From Phenylobacterium sp. (lineage in GTDB: Bacteria; Pseudomonadota; Alphaproteobacteria; Caulobacterales; Caulobacteraceae), in the NCBI RefSeq assembly GCF_019636135.1, contig NZ_JAHBYD010000035.1, positions 1 to 45,274 on the forward strand: a stretch of 45,274 nt of DNA, given 5' to 3'. Numbering within the stretch: position 1 is the first letter of the stretch; each line of letters opens with the position of its first letter. Below, piece by piece: positions 8,582-15,818 of the stretch. Position numbers and translations under genes: made by a program. Below the pieces are notes generated by a model. The model was given only the letters and a program-made list of their open reading frames with translations, had not been told where the DNA came from and ran no database searches.

Positions 8582-9192
8582 TGCTGCGGCGCTCCGAGGT
8601 CGAGGGCGCCGCTCTCCGAGGCCTTGCAGTCCTGGGCGACGTTGATCCAGTGGGGCAGGGGCTTGCCGCAGTTCGTCCAGTCGTAGGCGATGTAGCGGCC
8701 GAAGCAGATCACCAGCAGCCAGCTCGCCAGCGACAGGAAGGCCGAGATGCGGGCCTTGGCCGGAGGCTTCTCCAGGGTGTCCCACGCGGCGATGTCGCGT
8801 TGCACGCGATAGTGGAAGACGATGATGTTCACGAAGGCCAGCGCCAGGAACACCAGCTTCAGGCGGAACCAGATATTGTGGTAATAAAGCAAGGGTTTGG
8901 CGAAGAAGAGCGCCGTGCCCGTGGCCAGCATCATGACGATGCCGAAGATCGTCAGCGGCAGGATCCGGTCGCTGACCACCGAGACCGGCGTCTTCCTGAA
9001 GATGACGCCCAGAAGCCGCAGGTCGACCACGAAGATCGTGCCCGCGAACAGGATCAGCGTCATCACGTGGGTGCCTTCGAGCAGACCCCAGAAATTGAGC
9101 GAGCTCGCGAGCGCGTCGCTCCACGAGATGTCGATCTCGCCCGGGCCCTTGCCCAGCTCGGTGGCGAGCCACACCAGGAAATCACGGATCAA
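8578..9192 (-). CDS. Multi-pass membrane protein, DUF6644-like, proximal gene of a coupled pair
   Basis: A 204-residue protein with about four membrane helices. The first helix has LEGTHVMTLILFAGTIFVVD and is followed by LRLLGV, the same pattern as in the downstream partner. It starts with TTG at 9192, supported by GGGGGAC about 9 nt upstream and by homology to the partner beginning soon after; no ATG is available. The C-terminal tail contains Cys residues (TNCGKPLPHW and QDC) and probably lies outside the membrane. The two proteins may form a heteromeric membrane complex. Confidence 0.78.
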   Translation of the reverse strand: MIRDFLVWLATELGKGPGEIDISWSDALASSLNFWGLLEGTHVMTLILFAGTIFVVDLRLLGVIFRKTPVSVVSDRILPLTIFGIVMMLATGTALFFAKPLLYYHNIWFRLKLVFLALAFVNIIVFHYRVQRDIAAWDTLEKPPAKARISAFLSLASWLLVICFGRYIAYDWTNCGKPLPHWINVAQDCKASESGALDLGAPQQ

Positions 9193-9357
9193 GTCGATGC
9201 GTCCCCCGCAAACATACCGGCCCTTCTATCGCGCCGGCCCGTCGTGTCCATGTCCGGTTTGCATCGCCGGCGAAACACTGTTGCGGGGAGGCTAGGTCGC
9301 GCCTCGGGGCGCGGCAAGCCGGCCGCGCTCGGCCCTTGATTTTCGGAGGCGCAGCGG

Positions 9358-10401
9358 GTGGTTAGGGGCATGAACCGCGGCCCCAGAGTCACCGTCGCCG
9401 GCGCGGGCGTGCTGGGCTGGACCACCGCGCTGTCGCTCGCCGACGCGGGCTGCGCGGTGACCATCTGCGATCCCGGCGGGCCGAACGCCTCCAGCGTGGC
9501 GGCGGGCATGATCGCGCCGGTGTTCGAGGCGGTGCTCGATGAGATGGCGCGGGGGCAGTTGGACCTGCTGATGGCCGCGCGCGACCTGTGGCCGGGGCTG
9601 GCCGGGCGGGCGGGCGTGGCGCTGGACCGGACGGGCGCGATGGCGGTCGGCGGGGACGACTGGCTGGAGGCGGTGGCGGCCGGGTTCGGCGGCTTGCAGA
9701 TGCGGCCGACGGAGATCGGCGCCGCGACGGCGCAGGGGCTCGCGCCGGGCCTCGCGGAGGGTTTCGAGCGTGCGCTGCTGACGCGCGAGGACTGGCGCGT
9801 GGATGCGCCTGCCGCACTCTCGGCGCTGGCCCAGGCCGCGAAGGCGGCGGGCGTGACCTACGAGGCGCGTTCGGTGAAGGGACGCGGCGACGAAGACGTG
9901 CTGGTGGTCGCGACGGGCGCCTTTCAGGGGCTGGTCGACGCGGCGCCCGAGCTTTCGAAGCTGTCGCCGATCAAGGGGCACATCGTGCGCGTGGCGGCGG
10001 AAGGCCGCGGCGCGGTGATGCGGGGCGAGGGCGTCTATGCGGTCCCGGGTTCGGACACGGCCTTCGGGGCGACGATGGAGGCCGGCGTTTCCGATCCTGC
10101 CGTCGAGGGCGAGAAGGCGGCGCCGCTGCTGGCGGGCGGCCTTCGGCTCTTTCCCGGCCTGCGGGACGCGCCCGTGCAGATCGCGGCCGGCGTCCGGGCG
10201 GCCACGCCGGACGGGCTGCCGCTGGTGGGCTGGAGCGAGGCCGAGCCGGGGGCGGTCCTGGCGGCCGGCGCGCGCCGCAACGGCTGGCTGCTGGCGCCGC
10301 TGGTGGCCGGGATCGTGACGGCTTGCGTGACGGGGCGCGAACCCGGTCCCTATGCCGGGCGGATGGATCCGGCGCGGTTCCGGGCGTCTCTGTGGGACTG
10401 A
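9358..10401 (+). CDS. FAD-dependent oxidoreductase, DAO family (glycine oxidase/ThiO-like)
   Basis: A 347-residue flavoprotein. The N-terminal dinucleotide-binding fold reads VTVAGAGVLGWTTALSLADA then GCAVTICDPGG; the middle has LSPIKGHIVRV, typical of the DAO superfamily, and the C-terminal flavin segment is GVRAATPDGLPLVGW followed by NGWLLAPLVA. These enzymes oxidise amino acids or other amines using FAD. GTG 9358 is preferred because GGAGG lies 8 nt upstream; ATG 9370 is the alternative. No thiamin genes are nearby, so a ThiO role is unproven. It is divergent from the membrane-protein pair and followed closely by the acyl-CoA dehydrogenase. Confidence 0.85.
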   Translation: MVRGMNRGPRVTVAGAGVLGWTTALSLADAGCAVTICDPGGPNASSVAAGMIAPVFEAVLDEMARGQLDLLMAARDLWPGLAGRAGVALDRTGAMAVGGDDWLEAVAAGFGGLQMRPTEIGAATAQGLAPGLAEGFERALLTREDWRVDAPAALSALAQAAKAAGVTYEARSVKGRGDEDVLVVATGAFQGLVDAAPELSKLSPIKGHIVRVAAEGRGAVMRGEGVYAVPGSDTAFGATMEAGVSDPAVEGEKAAPLLAGGLRLFPGLRDAPVQIAAGVRAATPDGLPLVGWSEAEPGAVLAAGARRNGWLLAPLVAGIVTACVTGREPGPYAGRMDPARFRASLWD

Positions 10402-10416
10402 GGGTTGGGGGTGACG

Positions 10417-11586
10417 ATGAGCGGCTTCTGGTTCACCGACGAGCAGCAGGCGATCCGCGACTCGGTCGAGCGGCTGTGCGCGCGGTTCGACGCGGCCTAC
10501 TGGCGCCAGACCGACGAGAGCGGGGTGTTCCCCGAGGCGTTCGTGGCGGCGATGGCCGAGGCGGGCTGGCTGGGCGTGGCCATGCCGGCCGAGCTGGGCG
10601 GCGCGGGGCTGGGGCTCACCGAGGCGGCGATCGTCATGCAGACGGTGGCCGAGAGCGGGGCGGGCTTCTCGGGCGCGAGCGCCATGCACCTGAACATCTT
10701 CGGCCTGATGCCGGTGGTGAAGTTCGGGACCCCGGCGCTGCGCGAGAAGGCGATCCCGCGGATCATCGCCGGTGAGGACAAGACGTGCTTCGCCGTGACC
10801 GAGCCCGACGCCGGTCTCGACACCACCAGCCTGACCACCCGCGCCGAGCGGACCAACGACGGCTACGTCATCCGCGGCCGGAAGATGTGGACGACCAACG
10901 CCCAGCGCGCGACCAAGATGCTGATCATCGCGCGGACCACGCCGAAGGACCAGGTGAGGAAGGCGACCGAGGGGCTCAGCCTCTTCTACACCGACTTCGA
11001 CCGCAGCCGGATCACGGCCACGCCGATCCCGAAGATGGGCCGGAAAGCCGTTGAATCGAATGCGGTCTTCATCGACGACCTGCACGTGCCCGCCGAGGAC
11101 CTGGTGGGCGAGGAGGGGCGCGGCTTCTACTACCTGCTGGAGGGGCTGAACCCGGAGCGGGTGCTGATCGGGGCCGAGGCGGTGGGGCTGGGCCGGGCGG
11201 CGCTGAGGCGGGCGGCGGGCTATGCGAAGGAGCGCGTCGTGTTCGGCCGGCCGATCGGCCAGAACCAGGGCGTCGCGCATCCGCTGGCCAGGGCCTGGGC
11301 CGAGCTGGAGGCGGCGAACCTGATGGCCTTCAAGGCCGCCGCGCTGCACGACGCCGGCCGCGACTGCGGGGCCGAGGCCAACGCGGCCAAGTACCTGGGC
11401 GGCGAGGCGGGTTTCCGCGCCTGCGAGGCGGCGGTGCTCAGCCACGGCGGCATGGGCTACGCCAGGGAATTCGACGTCGAGCGCTACTTCCGCGAGTCGA
11501 TGATCGCCCGCATCGCGCCGGTGAGCCGCGAGATGATCCTGAACTACATCGCCGAACGCGTCCTGGGTCTGCCGAAGAGCTACTGA
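10417..11586 (+). CDS. Acyl-CoA dehydrogenase
   Basis: A 389-residue flavoprotein with the three standard domains: N-terminal helical (MSGFWFTDEQQAIRDSVERL), central beta (CFAVTEPDAGLDTTSLTTRA, then GRKMWTTNAQRATKMLIIAR) and C-terminal helical (RVVFGRPIGQNQGVAHPLA, SHGGMGYAREFDVERY). The usual SCAD/MCAD catalytic Glu near the C-terminus is replaced (RIAPVSRE in place of an IYEGTSE-like stretch); Glu247 in LNPERVLIG matches the position used by isovaleryl- and long-chain-type enzymes. ATG 10417 is chosen over TTG 10405 by homology. It is 15 bp after the oxidoreductase gene. Part of its 3' end is duplicated at 12958-13024. Confidence 0.92.
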   Translation: MSGFWFTDEQQAIRDSVERLCARFDAAYWRQTDESGVFPEAFVAAMAEAGWLGVAMPAELGGAGLGLTEAAIVMQTVAESGAGFSGASAMHLNIFGLMPVVKFGTPALREKAIPRIIAGEDKTCFAVTEPDAGLDTTSLTTRAERTNDGYVIRGRKMWTTNAQRATKMLIIARTTPKDQVRKATEGLSLFYTDFDRSRITATPIPKMGRKAVESNAVFIDDLHVPAEDLVGEEGRGFYYLLEGLNPERVLIGAEAVGLGRAALRRAAGYAKERVVFGRPIGQNQGVAHPLARAWAELEAANLMAFKAAALHDAGRDCGAEANAAKYLGGEAGFRACEAAVLSHGGMGYAREFDVERYFRESMIARIAPVSREMILNYIAERVLGLPKSY

Positions 11587-11751
11587 ACGGGCGCAGGTCC
11601 TGCATCGTATGTTCTCTTTTTGTTCCTGACTTTCGAGCTGGGCCGTGAGAGGGTGGCGCCTCCCCGAAACACGTCCAGCCGGAGTCGCCATGCCCAGCCC
11701 GCCCCGTAGCGTTCCCGACGGTCCCGAAGATGTGTGGGACGCCGCCGCCCG

Positions 11752-12255
11752 ATGGCGCGGCCGTTGAGTCGGTCGCTGGCGCTCCTGCGTTTCGTCCACA
11801 TGCTGACGCAGATCGCAGCCCTCGCGGTTGTCGGCGCCGCGGCGACGTTCGCGTTGGTCGTGGCAGGCCTCTGGTGGCTCTTGTCCCAGGCCCCGACAAG
11901 CTACGTCTACGAGATCGAGCCCAGCCCCGACCGGACGATCAGTCTCGTGACGGAGGCCAGCGTTGAGGTGGCGCCCACGGCCGACACCGCGTACGACGTC
12001 TATCTTGTCGGCGGCGCGTTCACGCCGCGCGTCCAGCTCGGCAGGTACTTCCATGGAGGCCCTGAGGCCGGGGACGGGTGGCGGGAGGACAGGCGTGTGA
12101 ACGTCTGCATGCTGCGCTATCCCTTCACCGGGCCTGGGGACGCTGCGGAGCTGGTCGCGAACGTGAAAGGCGCCCGCGGCGACGTCGCAAGCGTGCGGGT
12201 CACCAAGGACTGCCCACCGCCCGTCCTGAAGTCATGGAAATGGCGATGGGGCTGA
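11752..12255 (+). CDS. Membrane-anchored protein of a duplicated module, copy 1 (unknown family)
   Basis: A 167-residue protein with one or two N-terminal hydrophobic stretches (about residues 7-45, rich in Ala/Val/Leu) and a soluble C-terminal domain, probably periplasmic. The domain shares IEPxPDRTxSLxT, HGGxExGDGW, VNVCMLRY and DCPP with copy 2, and two cysteines (in NVC and DCP) that could form a disulfide. ATG 11752 is chosen; a homologous upstream start exists at 11690 (MPSPPRSVPDG), but its frame runs into a TGA, so an indel seems to have cut off the original N-terminus. The 3' end overlaps the lipoprotein gene. I recognise no known family. Confidence 0.7.
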   Translation: MARPLSRSLALLRFVHMLTQIAALAVVGAAATFALVVAGLWWLLSQAPTSYVYEIEPSPDRTISLVTEASVEVAPTADTAYDVYLVGGAFTPRVQLGRYFHGGPEAGDGWREDRRVNVCMLRYPFTGPGDAAELVANVKGARGDVASVRVTKDCPPPVLKSWKWRWG

Positions 12256-12671
12256 AGGGCGCGGTCATGTTCGTGGCGGTCGCGGCGACGTCGGGATGTA
12301 TCGAGCCCGCGCCGCGTGACACCCATCAGTATCGCTACCCGTCGCCCGATCGGCGCGTCGCCGTGGTCGTTACGCCGGACGGACGCCAGCGCGCCGCGCC
12401 CGGACGGCGCAACGATGTCTATCTGGAGGGCGAACGACTTGCGACCGAAGGCCCGGGCTACGCCCCCAACGACCGCATCCGCCTGGGCAGCTTCGAGGGG
12501 CTCTGGTCTCCCGGCGCCATCGCCTGGATCGACGAGACGACGGTGAACGTCTGCCCGTTGGAGGGGCGCCCGGCGGTCCCGAAGAGGATAAACGTCCTCG
12601 GCCAGGGCGAGCGCCGAACGTACCTCGTCACAACCGACTGTCCGGACCTCCTGCGCAGGGCGGGATCCTGA
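12234..12671 (+). CDS. Putative lipoprotein of the duplicated module, copy 1 (unknown family)
   Basis: A 145-residue exported protein. The N-terminus has a signal-like stretch ending TSGC (Cys22), a weak lipobox. The mature part carries the motifs YRYPSPDRRVAVVV, PGRRNDVYLEGE, RIRLGSFEGLW, AIAWIDETTVNVCPL and TTDCP. These match copy 2 closely and also align with the C-terminal domain of the anchored partner, so partner and lipoprotein are themselves paralogues. It overlaps the end of the anchored gene by 22 bp; ATG codons at 12234, 12240 and 12246 are all possible starts. Function unknown. Confidence 0.72.
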   Translation: MEMAMGLKGAVMFVAVAATSGCIEPAPRDTHQYRYPSPDRRVAVVVTPDGRQRAAPGRRNDVYLEGERLATEGPGYAPNDRIRLGSFEGLWSPGAIAWIDETTVNVCPLEGRPAVPKRINVLGQGERRTYLVTTDCPDLLRRAGS

Positions 12672-12745
12672 CCGAGCTTGTGGGGGTCCCGGAAGCCGCC
12701 TAGAGGCCGTTAGGGCCTGCGGCTGGTCGGCGAGAGGCGGCAAAG

Positions 12746-12847
12746 CCCTCTCCCCCTTGCGGGGAGAGGGTTTGGGAGTGGGGGTGTCGGCGCAGCGGTC
12801 GAAGGCGAGCACCCCCACCCCCGACCCCTCCCCGCAAGGGGGAGGGG
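12746..12847. repeat. Long inverted repeat in the gap between the two module copies
   Basis: The left arm (12746-12786) begins CCCTCTCCCCCTTGCGGGGA and the right arm (12810-12847) is largely its reverse complement (CCCCTCCCCGCAAGGGGGAG). It sits in a 286-bp stretch without genes (12672-12957) and would fold into a strong hairpin. The remainder of the gap, 12848-12957, shows CTGACCCC and GTCCCTGACA pieces like those at 32.97 kb but no ORF. Confidence 0.78.
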
Positions 12848-12957
12848 AGGCCGTGAGATATGTTTCTCCACAACTTCAATTCCTGACCCCGGCTCGCGCG
12901 GTGTCCGAAAGACCCTCAGTCCCTGACAGCCTCTAGTTCCTGGGGATGTAGCCGTCG

Positions 12958-13024
12958 TGCACGACACCGGCCGCGACTGCGGGGCCGAGGCGAACCCGTG
13001 CTGGGCCTGCTGAAAAGTTGCTGA
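12958..13024 (+). pseudogene. Remnant of the acyl-CoA dehydrogenase 3' end, left by tandem duplication
   Basis: Positions 12958-12995 match the intact gene at 11345-11382 with two differences in 38 bases. The match then jumps about 175 bp to the last codons: CTGGGCCTGCTGAA here against CTGGGTCTGCCGAA near 11565. The junction lies at a short shared CGAAC-like stretch, suggesting an internal deletion by microhomology. The fragment ends at the equivalent of the original stop and is too short to encode anything. It fixes the origin and direction of the module duplication. Confidence 0.82.
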
Positions 13025-13129
13025 AGCGGCGCTCGTTCCGCACTGGAAGTTCTTATTTTGTTCTTGAACTAGAGCTGTGCCGTGAGTAAGGTGGACGTCT
13101 CCCCGAAACGCGTCCAGCTAGAGTCGCCC

Positions 13130-13654
13130 ATGCCTCGCCCGCCCCGCGGTGTTCCCGACGATCTCAGGAGGTGGGGGGACATCGCCGTCCCCCTCTTCAG
13201 GCTGGTCCGTTTTGCGGCTCTTGTGGTTGCGGGTCTCTTTGCGACCTATGTCGTCGCTGCGGTGGCGTTCGCCTACCTGCTCACAGGCGGCTTCGCTTCG
13301 ATCTACAAGTACTATATCGAGCCCAACCCTGATCGCACGGCCAGCTTGATCACCAGGGTGGACCTGGGCGGAGGCGTGACGATCAGCGCGACGAGCGAAG
13401 TCTGGATCGCGGGAGACCGCTTGGATCGCATTGCCGAAGTCGGTTCATACGACCATGGGGGCTTCGAGACCGGCGACGGCTGGCTCGACACGCGAACGGT
13501 CAACGTATGCATGCTGCGTTATGCCCTCGGCGATCCGGGCGAGGTTCCGCGGTCTGTTCGCGTGGCCACGTCCGGCGGCGAGGTGCTGACGATCGGTATC
13601 CGCCGCGATTGCCCGCCCGAAGTTATCCGCGAGAGGGAGGGCGGCGCGCCATGA
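13130..13654 (+). CDS. Membrane-anchored protein of the duplicated module, copy 2 (unknown family)
   Basis: A 174-residue protein: a short polar N-terminus (MPRPPRGVPDDLRRWGD), a membrane segment (about residues 22-52, including FAALVVAGLFATYVVAAVAF) and a periplasm-facing domain of about 115 residues. Shared motifs are IEPNPDRTASLIT, VGSYDHGG, TGDGW, TVNVCMLRY and RRDCPP. ATG 13130 is chosen over GTG 13082 because the equivalent upstream frame is not kept in copy 1. The TGA overlaps the ATG of the lipoprotein gene (ATGA), so the two are translationally coupled. The domain has two conserved cysteines. No known family recognised. Confidence 0.75.
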   Translation: MPRPPRGVPDDLRRWGDIAVPLFRLVRFAALVVAGLFATYVVAAVAFAYLLTGGFASIYKYYIEPNPDRTASLITRVDLGGGVTISATSEVWIAGDRLDRIAEVGSYDHGGFETGDGWLDTRTVNVCMLRYALGDPGEVPRSVRVATSGGEVLTIGIRRDCPPEVIREREGGAP

Positions 13655-14100
13655 CGCGACGGTTCCTGCTTGGCGGCGTCCTGGCCCTCGCCGCCTGCAT
13701 GCCGACGACCCATTCGTACCGATATGTTGCGCGCGACCATCCCGTGAGCGTGGTGGTGGAGCCGACAGGCCAGCGGGTCGCCAGGCCTGGCCGCCGCAAC
13801 GACGTTTTCCTGCTGGGGGAATTCAATGTCGACACGCCGACTGGCGGCCGCCTGGTTGAGGATCGTGTCCGGCTTGGCAGCTTCGCCGGGCTCTGGAACC
13901 CTGCCGCGATCGCCTGGATCGACGATACGACGGTGAACATATGTCCGCTGGCAGGTTCGCCGACCGTGCCGGCGACGGCGACCGTTCGGGTGAGCGAGAC
14001 CGAGCGGAAGACCTACAGGATCACGACCGACTGTCCGGCCGCGCTCCGGAACGCTGCGCGTCGGAGAAGCGAGGCGTCAGGCCCGTCGGGGCGCTCCTGA
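13651..14100 (+). CDS. Lipoprotein of the duplicated module, copy 2 (unknown family)
   Basis: A 149-residue protein with a clear lipoprotein signal: MTRRFLLGGVLALAAC, lipobox LAAC, lipid Cys16, and Met at +2, which does not suggest inner-membrane retention. The mature domain has YRYVARDHPVSVVVEP, RPGRRNDVFLLGE, RVRLGSFAGLWNP, AIAWIDDTTVNICPL and TTDCPAALR. AGGGAGG lies 11 nt upstream of the start. LGSFAGLWNPAAIAWIDDTT aligns without gaps to the VGSYDHGG-to-LDTR stretch of the partner, showing common descent. It ends 33 bp before the convergent TonB-like gene. Confidence 0.8.
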   Translation: MTRRFLLGGVLALAACMPTTHSYRYVARDHPVSVVVEPTGQRVARPGRRNDVFLLGEFNVDTPTGGRLVEDRVRLGSFAGLWNPAAIAWIDDTTVNICPLAGSPTVPATATVRVSETERKTYRITTDCPAALRNAARRRSEASGPSGRS

Positions 14101-14133
14101 GAACGGCGCCTCGGCAGGCCCGCCGGGCCGGTC

Positions 14134-14814
14134 CTACTTCAGGCTGAACCGGATCGGGATGACGACCTGGCCGCCCTCGACGGGCTGTCCGTCGACCGTC
14201 TGCGGCCGCATCCTGAAGAACTTGGCGAGCTTGAGGGCGGCGGCGCCGAAATCGGCGTCGGCGGTCTCGGAGGCGACGCGGCAGCCCGTGAGCGAGCCCG
14301 ACGCGGTGACCGTGCAGGCGAGGGTGGCCACGCCTTCGGTCCCCAGCCGCACGGCGCGGTCGGGATAGTAGCGGGCGAACTCCTCGGGGCCAGGGCGCTT
14401 CAGCCAGTCGGGGCGGCCGATGACCGGCGGGCGTGGCGGCGTCGGTGTCGCGTCCGCCACTTCGAACGTGGGGGGCGACAGGACCGGGGCGAGCGGGAGG
14501 TCCTTCGGCGGCGGGTCCTGGGGCAGGGGCGGGACGGAGATGTCGTCGGGCACGGGCACGGGATCGTGCAGCCGGATCGGCGGCTTCTCGACCGGCGTCG
14601 GCGGCGGCTTGTCGCGCAGCGTGACGACATCGACCCTGATCGGCGGCGCCTCTTCGACGACGGGCGGCTTCGGCGGGGCGAACTGCATCATCGCCAGGTA
14701 GGCGGCGACGCAGGCGTGGGCGCCGAGCGAGACGGCGACGATGAGGGTGGTCTTCCTCGACAGCGGCCGGTGGGCGGGCTCGAAGTCGAAGGGGGTGGCC
14801 TGGCGGATGACCAT
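14134..14814 (-). CDS. TonB-like energy transducer protein
   Basis: A 226-residue protein with TonB architecture: cytoplasmic N-terminus, one membrane helix (about residues 22-43) with Ser29 and His33 spaced like the S-x3-H pair of TonB that contacts ExbB/ExbD, a Pro-rich periplasmic spacer (about 48-130), and a C-terminal TonB domain (WLKRPGPEEFARYYPDRAV, then GVATLACTVTASGSL, GAAALKLAKFFRMRP). It would pass proton-motive energy to outer-membrane receptors. No exbB, exbD or receptor gene is in the window. A GGAG ribosome site precedes ATG 14814. The upstream region carries two palindromes that look like an operator. Confidence 0.9.
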   Translation of the reverse strand: MVIRQATPFDFEPAHRPLSRKTTLIVAVSLGAHACVAAYLAMMQFAPPKPPVVEEAPPIRVDVVTLRDKPPPTPVEKPPIRLHDPVPVPDDISVPPLPQDPPPKDLPLAPVLSPPTFEVADATPTPPRPPVIGRPDWLKRPGPEEFARYYPDRAVRLGTEGVATLACTVTASGSLTGCRVASETADADFGAAALKLAKFFRMRPQTVDGQPVEGGQVVIPIRFSLK

Positions 14815-14833
14815 GGGAACAGCTCCAAGCGGT

Positions 14834-14870
14834 TTACGCGTGTAAGCTGATACGGAATTACAGCCGTAAT
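14834..14870. promoter_or_regulatory. Twin palindromic operator upstream of the TonB-like gene
   Basis: Two copies of TTAC-N4-GTAA lie at 14834-14845 and 14858-14869, the second extended to ATTAC-N4-GTAAT (14857-14870). Their centres are 24 bp apart, in the divergent gap between the TonB-like and transglycosylase genes and 20-56 bp upstream of the TonB-like start. A dimeric regulator binding twice is a reasonable reading. The regulator is unknown. Confidence 0.55.
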
Positions 14871-14952
14871 GTGGCGAGATCGGGCGGGCTTCGCGACGCC
14901 CAGTTCAGCAGGGTTAACGGCGGATTCACCATGATCGGCGACTCCTGCCGCC

Positions 14953-15780
14953 ATGGCCGTCCAGGGCATCCGGGGCATCGTCGAAGCCGCCATCCAACGC
15001 GCCTCCCAGGCGACGGGGGTTGATTTCGGATTCCTGATGAAGACCGCGGGCCGCGAGAGCAGCTTCAACCCGCGCGCCCAGGCCTCGACCTCGTCGGCCG
15101 CCGGCCTCTTCCAGTTCGTCGAACAGACCTGGCTCTCCACGCTGAAGCAGCACGGGACCAAGCACGGCTACGCCCGCTACGCCGACCTGATCACCCGGGG
15201 CTCGGACGGGCGCTATCACGTGAACGGCCCGGAGGCGCGCCGGGCGGTGATGGACCTGCGCCTCGATCCGCACGCCGCCTCGCTGATGGCGGGCGAACTG
15301 GCCTCGGACCACGCGGCTTATCTGAAGGGGCGGACCGGACGGGATCCCACGGCGGGCGAGCTCTACGCCGCGCACTTCCTGGGCCCGCAGGGCTCGGCCA
15401 GGCTGATCAACGCCGTCCAGAGCCAGCCGGGCGCCTCGGCGGCGTCGCTGTTTCCGGACGCGGCGCGCTCGAACCGCTCGATCTTCTATCGCGACGGCCG
15501 CGCGGCGACGGTGGGCGAGGTCTACGCGAACCTGACGAGGACGGGGGGCGGCCAGGCGATTTCCCCGTCGTCGGCCGAGGACGCGGATGCGGCGGACGGG
15601 GGCTTCATCCAGTACGCCTCGGCGCGCCGGCTCTCGCGGCAGCGCGAGCAGGAAGCGCTGATCGCCATGATCCTGCGCGGCTCGCAGCCCTCGGACCAGG
15701 TGGGCGTCGGCAGCCGCCTCACCGGCTCGCTGTTCACCAGCGAAATGCTGAAGATGCTGAGCGACGGCCGCGATAGCTGA
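14953..15780 (+). CDS. Lytic transglycosylase-fold protein
   Basis: A 275-residue protein whose N-terminal half is an SLT-type lysozyme-like domain: MKTAGRESSFNP with Glu35 as likely catalytic acid, then SSAAGLFQFVEQTWLSTL, and ELYAAHFLGPQGSARLI. This matches transglycosylases that cut peptidoglycan glycan strands. The C-terminal third is polar, with no known domain. There is no obvious Sec signal peptide, so export could depend on another route, as for flagellar or secretion-linked hydrolases, or the true start may differ. It is divergent from the TonB-like gene; GATTC (a GANTC methylation site) lies close upstream. Confidence 0.85.
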   Translation: MAVQGIRGIVEAAIQRASQATGVDFGFLMKTAGRESSFNPRAQASTSSAAGLFQFVEQTWLSTLKQHGTKHGYARYADLITRGSDGRYHVNGPEARRAVMDLRLDPHAASLMAGELASDHAAYLKGRTGRDPTAGELYAAHFLGPQGSARLINAVQSQPGASAASLFPDAARSNRSIFYRDGRAATVGEVYANLTRTGGGQAISPSSAEDADAADGGFIQYASARRLSRQREQEALIAMILRGSQPSDQVGVGSRLTGSLFTSEMLKMLSDGRDS

Positions 15781-15818
15781 GGCCTTCGCCTGCGCGAGGC
15801 GCGCCTCACCTCCACACG

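Larger units (their letters stand above)
11345..12671 (+). repeat. Unit 1 of a tandem duplication
   Basis: This unit holds the acyl-CoA dehydrogenase 3' end, the 103-bp gap after it, the anchored protein and the lipoprotein. Unit 2 lies at 12958-14100. Positions 11345-11382 and 12958-12995 match at 36 of 38 bases, and both gaps share CCCCGAAAC(A/G)CGTCCAGC. Protein-level similarity continues through both genes. Confidence 0.8.

Noticed and set aside
9292..12054. Long minus-strand open frame opposite the oxidoreductase and dehydrogenase genes
   Set aside because: Same shadow character; the plus-strand proteins have clear families.
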